Of a DNA stretch of 36,202 bases, positions 34,276 to 36,202 are shown piece after piece. The stretch comes from Bradyrhizobium genomosp. I (2014). GTDB taxonomy: Bacteria; Pseudomonadota; Alphaproteobacteria; Rhizobiales; Xanthobacteraceae. Made by a program: the position numbers and the translations under genes. Within the stretch, counting starts at the first letter, position 1, and each line of letters opens with the position of its first letter. The stretch lies in contig NZ_AJQE01000259.1 in NCBI RefSeq assembly GCF_000261685.1, positions 1 through 36,202 on the forward strand, written 5' to 3'. The notes below the pieces were generated by a model, which was given only the letters and a program-made list of their open reading frames with translations, was not told where the DNA came from and did not search any database.

Positions 34276-36090
34276 ATGCCCGTCCGTCAATTGCCAGAAC
34301 AGGTCGTCAACCGCATCGCCGCCGGCGAGGTGGTCGAACGTCCGGCGAGCGTGGTCAAGGAGCTGGTCGAGAACGCCATCGATGCCGGCGCAAGCCGGAT
34401 CGACGTCTTCACCGACGGCGGCGGGCGGCGCCGGATCGGCATCACCGACGACGGCAGCGGCATGACCGCAAAAGACCTCGCGCTCGCCGTGGAGCGCCAC
34501 GCTACCTCCAAGCTCGACGACGAGGACCTGCTCCAGATTCGCACTCTCGGGTTCCGCGGCGAGGCACTGCCCTCGATCGGCTCGGTGGCGCGTCTGTCGA
34601 TCACGACACGGCACGCCAGCGAGCCGCATGCCTGGGCGCTTAACGTCGAGGGCGGCGAGAAGTCCGAGATCATGCCCGCGGCGCTGGCGCATGGCACGCG
34701 CGTCGAGGTTGGCGACCTCTTCTATGCGACGCCGGCGCGGCTGAAATTTTTGAAGACCGACCGCACCGAGGCGGAAGCGATCCGCGAGGTGGTGCGGCGC
34801 CTCGCCATGGCGCGGCCTGATATCGCCTTCACGCTTGCGGGCGAGGAGCGCGCGCCGGTGACCTGGGCCGCCGCCCTGCCGGGCTCCGCCGGGCGCCTGA
34901 CCCGGCTCGGCGATATTCTTGGCGCCGAATTCCGCGGCCACGCCATCGAGGTCCATGCCGAGCGCGACGGCGTCGTCGTCGCCGGCTACGCCGCGACCCC
35001 TGCCCTGACCAAGGCCAATGCGCTCGGACAATATCTCTTCGTCAACGGCCGCCCGGTGCGCGACAAGCTGATCCTCGGGGCCGTGCGCGCGGCCTATGCC
35101 GACTATCTGCCGCGCGACCGCCATCCCGTGCTGGCGCTGTTCGTCACGCTCGACCCGCGCGAGGTCGATGCCAACGTGCACCCAGCCAAGACCGAGGTGC
35201 GCTTCCGCAATGCCGGCCTCGTGCGCGCGCTGATCGTGCACGGACTGAAGGAAGCCCTCGCGCGCGAGGGCCGCCGCACGGCCGCCAACAGCGGCGAGAG
35301 CGCGCTGTCCTCGTTCCGCCCCGCGTTCACGCCGCCGCGTCCGGCAGGCTGGGATTGGCGCGCTTCGCCATCTGCTCCCGCGGCGCCGATGCCATCATTC
35401 GAAGGCGCCGCCGCGCCGGCTTTCGCGGAGCGCGCGCAGGCCGCGTTCGATGTCGGTGCGCCCAGCGCGGACATACGGATCGAGACCCAGCCCGTCGGCG
35501 ACCTGGTCGACCGCCCGCTCGGCGCGGCGCGCACGCAGATCCACGAGACCTACATCGTCTCGCAGACCCGCGACGGCCTCATCATCGTCGACCAGCACGC
35601 CGCGCATGAGCGCATCGTCTATGAGCGGCTCAAGGCCTCGCTCGCCGCAAACGGCGTGCAGCGGCAGATCCTGTTGATCCCCGAGATCATCGAGATGGAT
35701 GAGGCCACGGTCGAGCGCCTGCTGGAGCGCAGCGAGGAGCTCGCTTCATTCGGCCTTGCCATCGAATCCTTCGGCCCCGGCGCGGTCGCGGTGCGCGAGA
35801 CGCCGTCGCTGCTCGGCAAGTCCAATGCCGGCGGCCTCGTGCGCGATCTTTCCGAGCACATGGCCGAATGGGACGAGGCGCTGCCGCTGGAGCGCCGCCT
35901 GATGCATGTCGCCGCCACCATGGCCTGCCACGGCTCGGTGCGCGCCGGCCGCAGGCTGCGGCCGGAGGAGATGAACGCCCTGCTCCGCGAGATGGAGGAG
36001 ACGCCGAACTCCGGCCAGTGCAATCACGGCCGGCCGACCTATGTCGAGCTGAAGCTGTCGGATGTGGAGAAGCTGTTCGGGCGGAGGTAG
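34276..36090 (+). CDS. mutL: DNA mismatch repair protein MutL
   Basis: MutL links MutS mismatch detection to strand incision. The 604-residue product has the GHKL ATPase domain (ELVENAIDAGA, ITDDGSGM, LGFRGEALPSI), a proline-rich linker about residues 340-420, and the dimerisation domain. The latter holds the endonuclease motif DQHAAHERIVYE (D439 start), plus MACHGSVRAGRRL and CNHGRP near the end. The presence of the DQHA(X)2E(X)4E motif means it nicks DNA itself, as expected in a species without MutH. The ATG at 34276 has no strong ribosome site. Confidence 0.97.
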   Translation: MPVRQLPEQVVNRIAAGEVVERPASVVKELVENAIDAGASRIDVFTDGGGRRRIGITDDGSGMTAKDLALAVERHATSKLDDEDLLQIRTLGFRGEALPSIGSVARLSITTRHASEPHAWALNVEGGEKSEIMPAALAHGTRVEVGDLFYATPARLKFLKTDRTEAEAIREVVRRLAMARPDIAFTLAGEERAPVTWAAALPGSAGRLTRLGDILGAEFRGHAIEVHAERDGVVVAGYAATPALTKANALGQYLFVNGRPVRDKLILGAVRAAYADYLPRDRHPVLALFVTLDPREVDANVHPAKTEVRFRNAGLVRALIVHGLKEALAREGRRTAANSGESALSSFRPAFTPPRPAGWDWRASPSAPAAPMPSFEGAAAPAFAERAQAAFDVGAPSADIRIETQPVGDLVDRPLGAARTQIHETYIVSQTRDGLIIVDQHAAHERIVYERLKASLAANGVQRQILLIPEIIEMDEATVERLLERSEELASFGLAIESFGPGAVAVRETPSLLGKSNAGGLVRDLSEHMAEWDEALPLERRLMHVAATMACHGSVRAGRRLRPEEMNALLREMEETPNSGQCNHGRPTYVELKLSDVEKLFGRR

Positions 36091-36100
36091 GTGCCCTAGG

Positions 36101-36150
36101 GTGGGTTAGCCCTGCAGATGCGCGACGCGCATCTGCTCGGCGTAACCCAC
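36101..36150. repeat. Palindrome GTGGGTTA...TAACCCAC, copy 1
   Basis: Outer arms GTGGGTTA (36101-36108) and TAACCCAC (36143-36150) enclose a perfect inner stem GCAGATGCGC/GCGCATCTGC (36114-36136) with a GAC loop. It starts 10 bases past the mutL stop. Another related unit starts at 36178. The family is recalled as common in Bradyrhizobium. Confidence 0.75.
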
Positions 36151-36177
36151 CTCTTCTTCTTCCGCGGAGACAGAAGT

Positions 36178-36202
36178 GGTGGGTTACGCCTTCGGCTAAT
36201 CT
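36178..36202. repeat. Same palindrome family, copy 2, cut by window end
   Basis: GGTGGGTTACGCCTTCGGCT resembles the left half of the preceding repeat (GTGGGTTA core). GCC-TTC-GGC forms a small hairpin. The right half lies outside the window, so size and orientation are unknown. Confidence 0.55.

Overview
The window looks like a chromosomal segment of a high-GC alphaproteobacterium, most likely Bradyrhizobium or a close relative in the Nitrobacteraceae. The basis is the GC-rich codon use, the gene order (divergent ilvE and MarR/OmpR genes; uvrC-pgsA-moaD-moaE; ribF-ileS-lspA-M16-M16) and several dispersed intergenic palindromes of the kind known from Bradyrhizobium genomes. I saw no insertion sequence, prophage, CRISPR array, rRNA or tRNA. 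Species assignment is inference, since nothing could be searched.

Left part (1-5.4 kb): the 3'-truncated histidyl-tRNA synthetase gene and ilvE lie on the minus strand. Divergent from ilvE is a MarR regulator, an OmpR-type response regulator and an EnvZ-like sensor kinase. At 5.3-7.7 kb sits a cluster of exported proteins: a DUF3617 protein, two small cysteine-containing secreted proteins and a ribonuclease T2. At 7.8-10 kb are rlmJ, a cold-shock protein with a structured leader, and an Omp31-type porin with a good terminator and a candidate CtrA box upstream.

Middle (10-21.8 kb): uvrC, then a four-copy array of 16-bp self-complementary repeats, then the tightly packed pgsA-moaD-moaE-prmB run. 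Two membrane protein genes follow (holin-like and BrkB/YihY). Next come a methyltransferase with a doubtful 5' end, a membrane-anchored degenerate EAL protein resembling Caulobacter TipF, a HAD-IIA hydrolase, a CheY-like protein and ribF.

Right part (22-36.2 kb): ileS, lspA, a proline-rich exported protein and a pair of M16 peptidase-like genes (one with the zinc motif, one without), then arfB. After a small exported low-complexity protein comes a four-gene run: monohaem cytochrome c, a glyoxalase-like VOC protein, a Tat-exported small dehydrogenase subunit, and a GMC oxidoreductase with a 3Fe-4S-type cysteine motif. The first two genes abut and the others are 31-44 bases apart. A ribbon-helix-helix protein and mutL close the window.

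Most of the window is housekeeping. The least explained items are the GMC dehydrogenase run with its cytochrome, the TipF-like EAL protein, the tandem hairpin array after uvrC, the structured csp leader, the secreted cysteine-protein cluster and the possible frameshift in the methyltransferase. I found no clear new defence or mobile system.
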